Origin: Tetraselmis striata
Lineage: Eukaryota; Chlorophyta; Chlorodendrophyceae; Chlorodendrales; Chlorodendraceae
DNA: 64,000 bases
Direction: 5' to 3'
Assembly (NCBI GenBank): GCA_006384855.1
Contig: VCJN01003151.1
Span: forward strand, 248,001-312,000
Shown here: one piece after another, positions 43,619-53,984 of the stretch
Layout of the letters: each line of letters opens with the position of its first letter
How positions within the stretch are numbered: position 1 is the stretch's first letter
The notes under the pieces: model-generated
Databases searched by the model: none
The model's input: the letters and a program-made list of their open reading frames with translations, nothing else
What the model was told of the DNA's origin: nothing
Translations under genes and position numbers: made by a program

Positions 43619-44007
43619 GTTTTTGTGCGCCGAGAAGCGTTAAGATGCCTCAAAGAGTACAAGCGCGAGGGAGCTTGCGAGTGGTTGATGAGTGAAAATC
43701 ACAGTGGCGGCGTAGCATTCGAGGCGAGAGAAAACGGTTAGCCTGGAAGGGTAGCGGCGCATCTCGTCAAAGGGCGGTGGACAGACGTGTAGTACGTACA
43801 TAGTGCAGGTGCATTTCACTGAATAGCACCTCGTATAGTGTTGGCAAGAAAAGGAACGTGTCAAAGCCCAGTTTCACAGTACATTCGTACAGTGTTAGGC
43901 TGGACTCAAATTTGCACCCCCCAAAAGGGGTGCAATTTTGAGTCAAGGGGGGTGCAATTTTGAGTCCAAAAATGTGCCCATTTTGACTCAATAATTGCCC
44001 TTTTTCC

Positions 44008-44016
44008 CAGCTGCAC
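44008..44016 (+). repeat. Target-site duplication CAGCTGCAC, right copy
   Basis: Identical to 39,481-39,489, directly outside the right terminal inverted repeat. Confidence 0.8.
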
Positions 44017-44478
44017 AACCCACAGCGCCTCTCCGTCCAGCTGGAACGTCACCCCAGCCAACCCACCCCAGCAGGCAAGGGCAAGGCCACCACAACAGCC
44101 AAGCATAAGAAGAAACAGCCCAGGGGCCGTAGCCGCTCAGACGGCGCCACCCGCAACCGCAGCAGGAGCAAGCCACGCCTCTCTGGCACACGCGGCTCAG
44201 ACAGCGAGTGGGAAACAGACGATGATGCAGCCCACCCGTCCAGCAGCTCACACCGTAAGCTGCTGAGCGAGCCATTGCAGCGACAACCACGCCAGCTGAC
44301 TCAAGAACGCCGCCCACCACTAACCATGTGCCCGGTGCAGCTCACACACCAACACTCACCACACACACTGAACACACAATCTGATTCCCACTACCACCAC
44401 AAGCAACACCCACCCAATTACATGTTGGAGGGCATCGCACCCCCCACCAATCATACTAGCCGGCTCAGCGGTGCATAA
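44017..44478 (+). CDS. Arg/Ser-rich continuation of the interrupted gag-like gene
   Basis: An open frame continuing from the right target duplication: AGKGKATTTAKHKKKQPRGR, then RSRSDGATRNRSRSK, an acidic SEWETDDDAAHPS and a His/Pro-rich end, with stop at 44476. The RS/KKK tract points to nucleic-acid binding. It has no start of its own. With the transposon removed it joins, in frame, the open frame that precedes 39,481. Confidence 0.4.
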   Translation, partial: NPQRLSVQLERHPSQPTPAGKGKATTTAKHKKKQPRGRSRSDGATRNRSRSKPRLSGTRGSDSEWETDDDAAHPSSSSHRKLLSEPLQRQPRQLTQERRPPLTMCPVQLTHQHSPHTLNTQSDSHYHHKQHPPNYMLEGIAPPTNHTSRLSGA

Positions 44479-44654
44479 ATACTGAGCACCACATAGCTAC
44501 TCCGGTCAGCCCCCTTCCCCCATCACACCTTGCTAGCTGCAGGCGGGACGCTTCGGCTGCCTAAGCTTGCCTGCTGAGCTTTGGATGGGATAGGCCTGAC
44601 TTGGATAGGGACAGTAGGGGGGCGCTCCTCAGCCCAATAGAAGGAGGAGGGGCT

Positions 44655-44812
44655 TGGGCACACTGGAGGAAGGCCGTTAGCTTGAGCTGTAATTACACCT
44701 AGTGTTCCCTACCATGGTCAGAGATAGCAGGTCCTAAGAACAACCCAGTCCGGGCCAGAGGATGTAGCAGACTAGCAGTTGTAATCAATTTCAATTCCAA
44801 TTTCAATTTCCT
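44655..44812 (-). repeat. Terminal repeat family, inverse copy at 44.7 kb
   Basis: Contains TTGAGCTGTAATTACACCTA, then GTTCCCTACCATGGTCAGAG, AACAACCCAGTCCGGGCC and the TTTCAATT run at the right edge, matching 22,845-23,005 in order. It probably forms the right end of the element that encodes the gag-like protein. A matching left end was not found in 37-38 kb. Confidence 0.55.
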
Positions 44813-45708
44813 GCGTGGATCGTACCCCCCCCCCCCCCCTCGCTCCACCGCCTTGTTGTGAATATGGACACATGGTTACCACAACTGTCTCGGATGCCAA
44901 ACTACCGGGCAGGACCGGGGAACCACCTCGGGTGCACAAACCAGGTAAACCACAAGTACCCGGGGGGGGGGGGGGGGGGGGGGGGGGGTCGTATGCAGCT
45001 CTTGCCGATGAGGTAGCGACGCATGAGCGTGGCACGACGACTCGCACCGACAACGTGATCCCCGGTGCAGACTTGATCTGCCACGACCCTCACGCGAACA
45101 AGTACGCGTAGCCGCTACCGAAGGCGGTGAGTTGGAGGGTGGTCAGGCGAGTGGTGGTGGTCGCCCCACTAAGTAGCTTCCCGGCCGGAAGCGGAGCCTG
45201 CGTAGTCACGGGCGGTGGGGCAACCCGTATAGAGAAGACCTAGCGGTACCGGTAATACAACCTAACCTAATGGAGCCAAACCGTACGGGAAGCGCTAGGG
45301 CGGTTATCACATTGGGAAGACGAAACCCCGTAACAATAAACAAGCTTGATGATTACATACACGGTACCCGCCTGTATGAAAACAACGGTACAACATCAGA
45401 GCAAAATAGCTCATTTATTAGGCAGTTACGATTAAATGTTATGTTTTGGGTACCCTCCGGAGAAACTGAGGGGAGGGGGGGGGGGTCTTTAATTTCGGGT
45501 CGAAACTTTCATTTCAGTACTTATGTAGTGTTGGGCGGCTGGTGACCATAGCTAGGTCTCTCACCGCCGCACTGCGTGCGCTGGCAACGGTATCTATATT
45601 ATCCAGGCAAACGACACCGTACTATAAAGCAGCGGCGGCCCTGCGCCAGGGTGGACAACCACGCGTTACCTCCCGCTGGCCCAACCTAGCCAGCCATCGT
45701 CGCCAAGG
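44813..45708. other. Spacer with poly-C/poly-G tracts; short frame at 44,990-45,111
   Basis: A C tract at 44.83 kb and a G tract at 44.96-44.99 kb. The plus frame ending at 45,111 (YAALADEVATHERGTTTRTD) is protein-like, but too short to place. Nothing else is supported. Confidence 0.35.
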
Positions 45709-46858
45709 ATGGTACACGACGACGAAGTAAGCCTAAAGCTGACTGTGGTGTGGCAAGTCACCCGGGCTCTTGTAGTTGACAATCGGACGGGCTTTAGGAT
45801 CGCAGCAGCTCAGCGACTGCGCGGGGTGGCGCGCTGCAAGGAGCCAGGCTGCCAGAAGCCGAGATGCATCTTTTCCGAGAAGACACATGCTAACATGGAG
45901 CTTCCAGCATGGGCTTCTGAAGATCCGGTCACACTAGAGGAGACTGCCAACTGGGCGGGGCGGGCTCCTCTGTCCCTATTGCATGCAACATGTCATGCAT
46001 ACATCACTCGCATGATCTGTCATGGCACTGATCCTCGTGTGGGGAAGGTGGTTGGCTGCCAATGGCCTTGCAGATGCCCATAACACCGACATCTTCATGT
46101 GCGGCATGCAACCCCTGGATAAGGATCATCCTCATCATGCTTCCTTCGTCTGCAATTACCGCATGACCTTTGCTACCCCCGTGGTGATTTTGTACTACAG
46201 GCACAAGAAGAAGAACGCCGCTTGGGAGTACATCCCCAACTTATGCGTCGTGTGTGCGGGGTCATCAGGTGAGGCTTGCTGACCTCTCTGCAACCCCTTC
46301 TTGCCTCATTATCTGCCCCATGTCTTATTAACTTGATGCCTACCATGCTATGTTGCGCCCACTGATGATGCTTTTGCGCTGATGGGCAGGTGATGCAGAT
46401 GGAGGCCTCATTGATGCCGAGTTACACAATGGTTGCCTACAACATAGTTTTCCCCTTATGCAAAGCCTATGAGCGTGCCGGGTACCAGGTGCTTGTGAGA
46501 GGCGCCAAGGCGAGCTGTGCTGAGAAGCTGAATGGGCTAGATAGGCAGGCAACATTGCGTAGCATGGGTGAGCAGAGGCCTGAGCAGCCACAACAGTAGC
46601 AGCAAGTAGCAGCGCGACATGCAACAGGTCAGCGGCAGCACAACACTACATGGAGGGATGGATAGGGCCACCATATGGTTGGGTTGCCTTGATGCTGACC
46701 GATGTAATTTGCTGATGGTTCCAAAAAGTGTCCCAACCCCTCTCCGTTTTATGCTTGCATATGGCATGGAACACCTTCCTGCACACAACCATGCATTGAA
46801 AGAGTTCAGAAAAGTCATGCCAGTGGGGGAGTTTTTATGTAGCTGAGGGCATGTTCTA
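45709..46858 (+). CDS. Hypothetical multi-exon gene with cysteine-rich segment
   Basis: Protein-like plus-strand pieces follow each other. 45709-46083 contains RLRGVARCKEPGCQKPRCIF and MELPAWASEDPVTLEETAN. 46022-46282 contains GMQPLDKDHPHHASFVCNYR and YYRHKKKNAAWEYIPNLCVV. 46390-46599 follows an AG acceptor (CAGGTGATGCAG) and contains IVFPLCKAYERAGYQVLVRG. 46619-46846 contains PTPLRFMLAYGMEHLPAHNH. A consensus-like GTGAGG donor follows the second piece at about 46,268. The family is unknown. The style (short exons, cysteine cluster, position beside repeats) resembles transposon genes rather than the host genes in this window. Confidence 0.35.
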
Positions 46859-46903
46859 CTATGTACTGTCAGACACAATAAAAGATAGTTGAGAGGGGCG
46901 TAA

Positions 46904-47281
46904 AGTTTGGCGGGGGGGGGGGGGGGGGACCTAAACATAACATTTAATCGTAACTGCCTTATTATTTATTATTTCGTCGTTTTGGGAGCCACGCAGCACC
47001 ACCGCCGAGGGCCGCCGCGCGCCCGGCGTTCCGCCATCCATGCCCCCTCCAGCACCTGGGTACCGGTACGGAGTTAAGAATTAAAGTATACATACCTGTA
47101 CCTCGCCAATAAATACGCGCCGGTTGGTGGGGCCGAGACGCCGAGCCGAGGCGGACGAAGATGAAGCTCTGTGCAAAGCACACGTTCAGACGGCACCTTC
47201 CGACCGCACCACTATCAGCAATACCCGTACGGCCAGAACACCCACAATCACCGTGTGCCAGTACCCGAACCCAAACTTAGC
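46904..47281. other. Upstream region of the alpha/beta hydrolase
   Basis: A G tract at 46.91-46.93 kb is followed by GC-rich sequence up to the ATG at 47282. The promoter is expected here. No motif can be named. Confidence 0.4.
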
Positions 47282-48800
47282 ATGGAGGCACTCGGTGCTA
47301 TTCCGGTGCCGCTGATCAGAGGCGGCGCGGTGCTGCTGGATGGCGGTGCCGGCGGCGAGGCGGCGCGCCGTGGAGGTGAGGACGGCTGGATGGCGAGCTG
47401 CCCCGCCGCGGGCATCGTGGAGGGCACGCAGCACGTGGCGCTGCGCTACGGGCGGACCGCCTTCTGCCTGAAGGACGCGTCCCCGGAGTCGTGGGAGAAA
47501 AACGAGGCGGACGGTGCGATGCGCTCACTCCCTAGCGTTGCGCGCAGTTTGGGTGCCTTCGCCGCACCCTTGTATTCCCCCAACCCCCTGGCCTACCCAC
47601 CATTACACGACTTGTATTTGTTGTCGCAAGGGGCTTACTGTTGTCAGTTCTCCCCTGGGGGCGGCAAACACACAGCGCGCACACACCACCCCCACCAAAT
47701 AACTGGAAACACTAGAAACCAAAGCGAGCCCAGCGATCCTCCAACGCCTTGTGACAACATCCCACACCTTATTGCCTCCCTACGTGTCCTGTGCCCGCAC
47801 AGACCGTCCCATCGTGGTGCTCATCCACGGCCTGGGATTCTGGAGCTTTGTGTGGACGCGCCTGGCGGACACCTTGCTGGGTACGGCCGGAGCCTGGCGC
47901 AGCCAGAGACAAAAACCGATTCGCTGTAATTATTATTGACAGTAAAATAATACCATTGCTTTCTTCTGCCCTTGTTGCGCCGCCCCTCATCCCGCTTGTG
48001 GTGTCGGACGCGCAGCCACGGGGCGCTGCAAGGCGGTGCTGACGTACGACCGCTACGGGCGCGGCTTCAGCGACGTCGCGACGGACCAGACCTCCGGCCG
48101 CACGGTCCCGCACTCGCCGGCGCTCTTCGCGCAGCAGCTGGACGAGCTGCTGCTGGCGGTGCGCCTGCGCGGCGGGCGGCCCGCGCGCGCCGAGGCGCTC
48201 TGCCTGGCGGGCGCGTCCATGGGCGGCGCGATCGCGACAGCGTACGCAGCCGCGCCGCCGCCGGACGTCGCTGTCCGGCGCCTGGTGCTGATGGCGCCCG
48301 CCGCGCTGCGCGCGCCGGCTCCCATGGCCAATCTCGGCACCCGGCTCTCGACCCTGCCGCTGCTAGGCCCCTGCCTGTACGGCCTGTTTGGGGCGGGCGC
48401 GCAGCGGCGCATGATGGCGGAGCGCAAGTTTGCGGACGACGTGCCTGGCCTGGAGACCGACGACCCCGCGCTGCTGGCGGACCTCACCGCCTGCATGACC
48501 TGGCAGCTAGACACCAAGCCCGACTACGTATGGGACTTGTACCGCGACGTCGTGGGCATGCCGTGGAACGGACTTCAGGCAGAGGCCGCGGCGGTGGGCG
48601 CGGCCGGGCTGCCGGTGCAGCTGGTGTGGGGGGAGGTGGACGCAGTGGTGCCGCCGGCATACGCGGAGCTGTGGACGTCCAAGGTGCCAGGCGCGGCGAT
48701 CGCCACGCTGCCCGGCGCCGCGCACTCGCCCTACCTGCAGCCGGCCAACCTGCCGGCGCTCGCAGACCTCATCCTGCCGCCCCCCAGCACGACAGCATGA
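47282..48800 (+). CDS. Alpha/beta-hydrolase fold protein
   Basis: Three exons, 47282-47513, 47803-47880 and 48016-48800. The phases close, giving 364 residues. The oxyanion-side motif is IVVLIHGLGFWSFVW. Then come TYDRYGRGFSD, the nucleophile elbow CLAGASMGGAIA (Ser171), VWGEVDAVVPP (Asp312) and LPGAAHSPY (His340), a complete Ser-Asp-His triad in the usual order. The first exon encodes an N-terminal part (EALGAIPVPLIRGGAVLLDG) without family match. Members of this fold act as esterases, lipases, epoxide hydrolases or haloalkane dehalogenases; serine as nucleophile favours esterase or lipase activity, but the substrate cannot be told. Size and triad look intact, so the gene is probably functional. 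It is flanked by repeat copies at 44.7 and 49.1 kb. Confidence 0.87.
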
Positions 48801-49092
48801 CAACCAACACACCCAAGGCCGCCCGCTCGTGGGAACCAGGGCGGCCCATAGCTAGATATCGAAATCGACATCGACATAAAATGTGCAAACATGCTGCTCG
48901 CCACCGCCCAGCAAGCCCATTGTGACCCTGGTCGTAGCCCAACATTCGTTAGGGCTTTGTTCATGGTCGCTTTAAAAACTTTTGCGGCCGGATGTCTTTC
49001 GGCCGGGCTGCATGAACCCGTATAGCGCCGGTGGTTAGGCCCATTGCATGCATGCCTCTGAAGGCGAAGTTAGTACCCCCCCTTCTACACAC

Positions 49093-49245
49093 CCGTAAAT
49101 TGGAACTGAATTTGATTACAACATGTTAGTCTGCTCAGACTGTCCTCCACTCAGGCTGAGTTGCCCTGAGGGCCTGCGTCCCAGCATTGAGTTTGCTATG
49201 GTGAACCTGACATCCGGTGTTGCAATTATATGACCCTTACGCGGC
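49093..49245 (+). repeat. Terminal repeat family, diverged left-facing copy
   Basis: AATTGGAACTGAATTTGATT, then ACAACATGTTAGTCTGCTCA and CAGGCTGAGTTGCCCTGAGGG resemble the copies at 20.56 and 44.7 kb (inverse). The far end no longer shows the GTAATTACAGCTC word clearly. Confidence 0.4.
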
Positions 49246-49552
49246 CATTTACAACATATGTGTCCCCTGGGCAGGGCAGGTGCTACTTTCATGGCCCAGT
49301 TGAGGAAGGGTTCCCCGGGGGCATGTATCCCCCTCCCCCCCTCCCCCCCCCCCACCAGCCCTCCCAATATCCTCCTCCGACTGGCCAGTGTAGACCGATT
49401 GAACTCAGAAAAATATTTTCAAATTTTTGTATATTTAGTGATGGGAAAAGTATGTGCGTTCATTTTGTATTTATATATTACAATGTAGAGTAGTGGGGGA
49501 CGAGGTCACGGTATGTACCCCGTACAGCGCGCAGTCCTGTACAAATAGAGAT
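49246..49552. other. Spacer without gene
   Basis: C-rich to about 49,360, then AT-rich (49,410-49,490). No coding or RNA feature is visible. Confidence 0.4.
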
Positions 49553-50216
49553 ACACCTCTCCACATAGTTCCCAGCAGGCCCCTTTTTCGCCAAATCTGA
49601 GTTCACGAATAGTATTGGGCAGCTGAAAACCATTCGTCGGGTTTATTACCTGAATCTCTGGAATGTGGCGCATGCATTTATGTTCAGCCTTTGTCACTAT
49701 ATGTCTTGATCAAGCCCTATGGCCCTACCAGCTGTCCTACACGAGTGGGACTTGCGCCACATTTAGCGTTTCAAGTACCGCCTGACAACAACTGGGGTTG
49801 GCATCCCGCACATGCCCCACAATTGTATCCATGGTTTTGACCCCAAGCCGGTGGAATCGATACATACAGCTTGTCCCGTATACTGAATGACCTACTTTCA
49901 ATGCCCTACACGCATCGTGGACACTGAATAGCAGGTACACCAAAGCAATGTGGTATGAGTACTGGGGGCAGTGGTGTGCACATGGATATTTGTGGTTTTG
50001 AAACGCCAGCTCTGGCATGACCTGAATGAAAGTGTAAATGGCAACGGCTACCACGCGGCAATATTGGGTGTATCGCGCTACTATTCTTGGCATTTCCCCC
50101 CAAGCAGACGTTTACGACCCTGAGCAGCGTGCATGCACGCGCGTGCGGCCTCAATGTAGCGGCGCATGGGCGTGCCGATTGAATTCGCAAATCACTTACT
50201 TATGTGGACAGGTGTA
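49553..50216 (-). repeat. Second copy of the right end and flank of the integrase element
   Basis: Starts with CCACATAGTTCCCAGCAGGCCC and TTTTTCGCCAAATCTGAGTT, then GGGCAGCTGAAAACC, matching 5,510-5,574. It continues with the blocks shared with 5,575-7,036 and ends at TGTGGACAGGTGT (50,216). On the minus strand a 118-codon frame (49737-50093) reads PQYSYHIALVYLLFSVHDAC and VKTMDTIVGHVRDANPSCCQ. Similar words appear at the matching place in the first copy, so this may be a gene fragment of the element. No palindrome array and no integrase precede it. Confidence 0.55.
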
Positions 50217-50843
50217 AGAAAACGATGCCACTTAATGCGGCGATATATACATGTGGTGGTGTTCTCATCGTCACAACCACAGATAGATATGAACATCAGC
50301 AGCCCCGCAGACAATGCAACTGTGTACTGAAGCAACTACTTCTATTATCCCGCATCCTGTCGGCCAGCGCTATCCTACTCGAACGACATGGGGCAACTGT
50401 CATCAGAGCTGCCGTTCTCCATTGTTACAATTCCTTGCTGACTCTTGCACTGCCGGTGCCAATTTGCGCTACAGCGACGCCCTGAGAGTGTAAAGTGAGA
50501 AGGAAGCACGTCCTCCTTCGTGGTGCCCTGCATGCGGAGGTCAGCGGAACGCCTCCCCCATTGATTGGTGTGCGGAGGAGTGTACATTATGAACAGCACT
50601 TGCCTCGCTGGTGAAGGTAGGCGCCAATCGGACTTGCGAGGTGTTCTGGTTAAGAATATGTACCTGTGCATTCATTGTACCTGTGTGTGGCCCAAGCCCT
50701 GTGACATATGGCTCACGCCCTATCTAGGTCTTTGATCGCCAGCTTCAGCCATTGCTAGCACATGTTCAAAGGGTGGTGGTCATGAGATACCGGAGGATTG
50801 AGTCGTGGAAGGATGAGCTGAAGCTGGGTCATGTTTCACTTCC
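50217..50843. other. Spacer, no gene supported
   Basis: Average composition. Short frames on both strands lack features. The 3' end of the minus-strand gene that stops at 50844 should extend into this segment. Confidence 0.4.
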
Positions 50844-52225
50844 CTAAACATTGGGCTGGTAAGCGTAGACCTGCCCGCCGCGGTCCACGCGGAAGTGGTC
50901 CACAACACCACCGTGGTGAGAGTGCATCTGCAGACCCACAGCGGTGATCTTGTCGATGGCCACCTCCGCCTGTGCGGCGCGGCGGGCAGCGCCGCCGAGC
51001 TCACTCTGGGCAATGGCGCCGGACATGTCCGCCACGCCTGAGAACTCAGTGGAGGTGGGCGGCCCAGCGGCGCCCACGGGGATGCCGACCCGGGCCTTGC
51101 TGCGGTTGTTGAGCTCGCCGCCGGCCATGGCCATGAAGTTGTACTGCGGCAGCTGGTCGCGGTGGTGGGCACCTCGATGATGAGCACGCGCTCTCCATAC
51201 CGGTTGCCGCCGTCCTCCTGGACGATGATGAAGTCCCTTCCGCCGGCTGCCACAAGCCACTCCATGCCATCTGCGATCGGGCGATCCAGGATTTGGACCA
51301 AGTGTCAGAACAGAGTGTTCACCCGGCTGGAAGTGCTCGTTATTCGCAAATTTTGTATGCATATATGCAATTATACAATTATGACTATCACATATATTGT
51401 TATAATGATAGCTACAATATCTGTGTAATTACAAAATTACAAGATGTGTGAATGTGTATATATACACACATACACATCTTATTCACATCAGAGGCCGGAC
51501 ATACACCGAGCGCGCATTGGCCCGTACAGATGTCCTCGAACAGAAAGTGACTGTGTCGGCGGAAGAGTCGTGTATGTGGGTCTGCAGGCCGCCGTCCGCG
51601 CGCTGCCCCTTGCCGCCCAAATCGATGCGGCCGGTGACGTCTGTCTCGCCCTCGTCGAGGAGCTCGTACTTGGCAGGGATGCCGTCCGGCAGCTGGCCCG
51701 CGGGGAGCTGGCCAAGGATGGACTTGAGGGAGCGGGAGTCGGTGCTGGCCCCCGCGGTGAGGTCGTAGATGGCAAAGTATCCGGCGGTGCTGCCCTGCAC
51801 GTAGCGCGAATTGCCGCGGGTGTCGGGGCTGATGTGCTCCGTCTTGGCGCCCTCCACATCCCGGCCGGCCGCCGTCCAAAACTTCAGGGAGTTGGCGCTC
51901 CAGCCGGCGGCCGCCGCCGAGCCCTCGACCACGGCTGGGGCTCCTGGAACTCCCATTAGGCCTGGTCAAACTCGTAGTTCCGCACGACTCCGTCCCACCG
52001 CTGCCAGGAAGTGGGCGCGAAGATGCCGTCGAACATGTCGGTCTGCTGGGCGCTGTCGTTGCCCTTGTGGAAGGGGTCGCGGTCCGCGACCGCCGTGTCC
52101 ACTGCGCAGCCGTAGTTCTTGCCGAACGCCAGCCCGTTGCGCTCCAGGAAGCCGCAGGCCTCGCCGCAAGCGACGGTGCCGTTGGCGCTGTAGCCATTGG
52201 CGAGCAGACTCGAGAAAGACAACAC
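50844..52225 (-). pseudogene. Conserved-looking hypothetical gene with two frame breaks
   Basis: Read from 52225 downward. CGFLERNGLAFGKNYGCAVD and DGIFAPTSWQRWDGVVRNYE are followed by a frame change at about 51,958. Then come AGWSANSLKFWTAAGRDVEG, SRYVQGSTAGYFAIYDLTAG and ELLDEGETDVTGRIDLGGKG, with a likely donor at about 51,530 (GTACGG). The 3' exon from about 51,267 has GMEWLVAAGGRDFIIVQEDG and NRYGERVLIIEVP, then a second frame change at about 51,165, then YNFMAMAGGELNNRSKARVG, STEFSGVADMSGAIAQSE and HGGVVDHFRVDRGGQVYAYQ with stop at 50844. Composition on both sides of the breaks stays coding-like. This suggests a recent pseudogene, two sequencing errors or very short introns. The family was not identified; repeated-blade style and Gly/Asp content would suit a secreted or beta-propeller protein. 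Confidence 0.55.
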
Positions 52226-53360
52226 TGCGACTGGACACCATCATTCGAGTGTGGCATCCACACCAGTCACGCTGGTGAATCAGGTGAGTATTCTACGAAG
52301 ATGCCTTCACGTGACGAGGCTGCAATCTTGGTGCGATTAGCGTGGGGCACGTGCACATAGGCTGGGCAGCCAAACATCCGGAGGTAGGAGAGGCACGGTG
52401 TAACGCCAGTGAGGCGAAGCAGGGAGATGTCGCTGATACCACGACGGAAGGTGTGCGATTATGTATATGCACAGCGGTAGCCATGGCAAATTCTCAAAAT
52501 TCGCACCGGGGCCAGCGTAGTCCAGCATGCATCGGGCCTAGGTAGCTAGGGTATCATACCAAGTGCGCTCAGTCAAACCGTTCTGGAATTGACTGTAGGG
52601 CGCGGCGTATTTCCGACTGGTTTGCGATTCATCCGTTGCGAATATGCACTCAGCTATATAAGTACTTGTAACCATCACGTTTCCTTCACTAATTTGATTT
52701 GTCCTTGCTTGGACGGAATTGTTTTCCCGACTTGGCACAAATGAGCCAACCGGCCTTCATGTTAGCTATCAATCCCAGTGCCCACCCCAAACCCTAATTT
52801 AGACCTACTCACAATGCACCGCGTGACTCGGTGCAAAATAGGTTGAAATACTGTTTCAGGCAGCTTTGGATCAAATCGTCCGAGTCGGTCAGACTCGTTA
52901 AAGGCAACACTGCGACTGGACACCACCATTCAACTGTCAGGCATCCACTGACACCAGCCACGCTGGTGAATCATGTTAGTATCCCTCGAAGTTGCCTTCA
53001 CGTGAAGAGGCTGCAATATTGGTCCGATTAGCGCGGGGCACGTGCACATAGGCTGGGCAGCCAAATGTGCGTAGCTAGCAGAGGCACGGTGTAACTACGC
53101 CAGTGAGGTGACGCAGTGGGATGTCGCTGATTCCCCGACAGATGGTACGATTATGTATATGCACAATGGTAGCCATGGCAAATTCCTATTAGTCGGCACT
53201 GATGCCAGTGTAGTCCAGCATGCACCATGCCCAGGTAGTAGCTAGGGTATTATCCCAAGTGCGCTCAAGTACACCCTTCTGGAATTGACTTTAGGGCGCG
53301 GCGTATTTCCGAGGGGTTTGCGATTCATCCGTTGCGAATATGCACTCAGCGCTACGAAAT
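52213..53360 (-). repeat. Partial tandem duplication of a Copia pol segment
   Basis: AACACTGCGACTGGACACCA at about 52,218 recurs at about 52,905. The following blocks (CACGTGCACATAGGCTGGGC, AGGCACGGTGTAAC, ATTATGTATATGCACA, GGCGCGGCGTATTTCCGA, ATTCATCCGTTGCGAATATG) recur in order, about 690 bp apart. The two copies differ at about one base in ten. The first copy is followed by extra sequence (52,650-52,900) absent from the second. Confidence 0.85.
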
Positions 53361-53980
53361 GCGGTGTCGTTGTCAAGGCGCAGTGTTTCTAAGCGTTAAC
53401 CCAGGGCTGAAGCCATGGTGCGGTACGCTTTGAAGCAATTCGTTGAGGCCGCACGAGAGCGGCAGGTGTAGAGCGCCACAACTGAAATGGCATAGTCGAT
53501 GAAACAGTCTCTTGCAAAGATGTGACGTGATTCAGCCAGAAATCCCAGACAGTGCGTGGAAATGGCTGTTTGGGCTTGGGGTGCATGCCTCTAGGACGGA
53601 AGGCAACAGTTGACTTTGTGATGGCGCACGTCTGGCGGAACGGCGAGGAGCAGGGTCCGGCAGGAAGGATGCTCACGCCGCTGCGGGTAAGTGATGCCAT
53701 ACCACGCTGATGTGCCCGAGACGAGCATGCCAGAGTTGGTGAGCATTCGGTGTAGGCGATGTCATGTTAGCGAAGAGAGCAGTAGATGGAGCCGTGGGGG
53801 TATGGCGGCGAGGCTTGGGCTGGATGATGTGGGAGGAAAGGGTTAGTAGGACCCCGTGTGTCAGGAGTGGAACAACGGTTCTGTCGGGCAATAGGAGCCG
53901 AGGGTCGGTAGCTGTTAGGATAATCTCGAGACCGGCATTGGCATCCCATGCTTGGCGGCCGCTGAATAGCCGTCTGCGGC
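52264..53980 (-). pseudogene. Copia-type retrotransposon pol fragments (GAG-pre-integrase and integrase)
   Basis: The minus strand reads first the GAG-pre-integrase motif HQLWHARLGHIS (about 53.71 kb). Then come integrase fragments: RKYAAPYSQFQNGLTERTW (52,538-52,738), as in the C-terminal part of the Copia integrase core, and, in another frame, AVHIHNRTPSVVVSATSPC (about 52.47 kb), corresponding to the conserved post-integrase segment. Upstream, DRTVVPLLTHGVLL may be the end of the protease. Multiple stops and frame changes plus the internal duplication show an inactive relic. No LTR and no reverse transcriptase were found in the window. Confidence 0.7.
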
Positions 53981-53984
53981 CGTG

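Larger units (their letters stand above)
39490..44007 (-). mobile_element. 4.5-kb DNA transposon with long TIRs and 9-bp target duplication
   Basis: The left end reads TGGTACAGGGCACATTTTTG and then AGTCAAAA. The right end, inverted, reads GGAAAAAGGGCAATTATTG and then AGTCAAAA. Both continue with CTCAAAAWTGYACCCCCC, and about 100 bp in both reach an AACACTRTACGA word (39,609 on the left; 43,850 and 43,897 in the right side). The flanks carry the perfect 9-bp repeat CAGCTGCAC. Bringing the flanks together with one copy keeps an open frame between SHQLH and NPQRL, which supports a real insertion into older element DNA. A 9-bp duplication is typical of Mutator-like elements, but no MULE transposase motif was recognised. 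The interior carries minus-strand genes of unknown family and several tandem repeats. Confidence 0.75.

Noticed and set aside
47972..48925. 317-codon plus frame over the hydrolase's last exon
   Set aside because: Out-of-frame Arg-rich reading. The frame with the GASMGG elbow is the real one.
52213..53360. LTR pair of a Copia element
   Set aside because: The duplicated segment encodes integrase fragments on the minus strand and lacks TG...CA ends, so it is an internal duplication, not LTRs.
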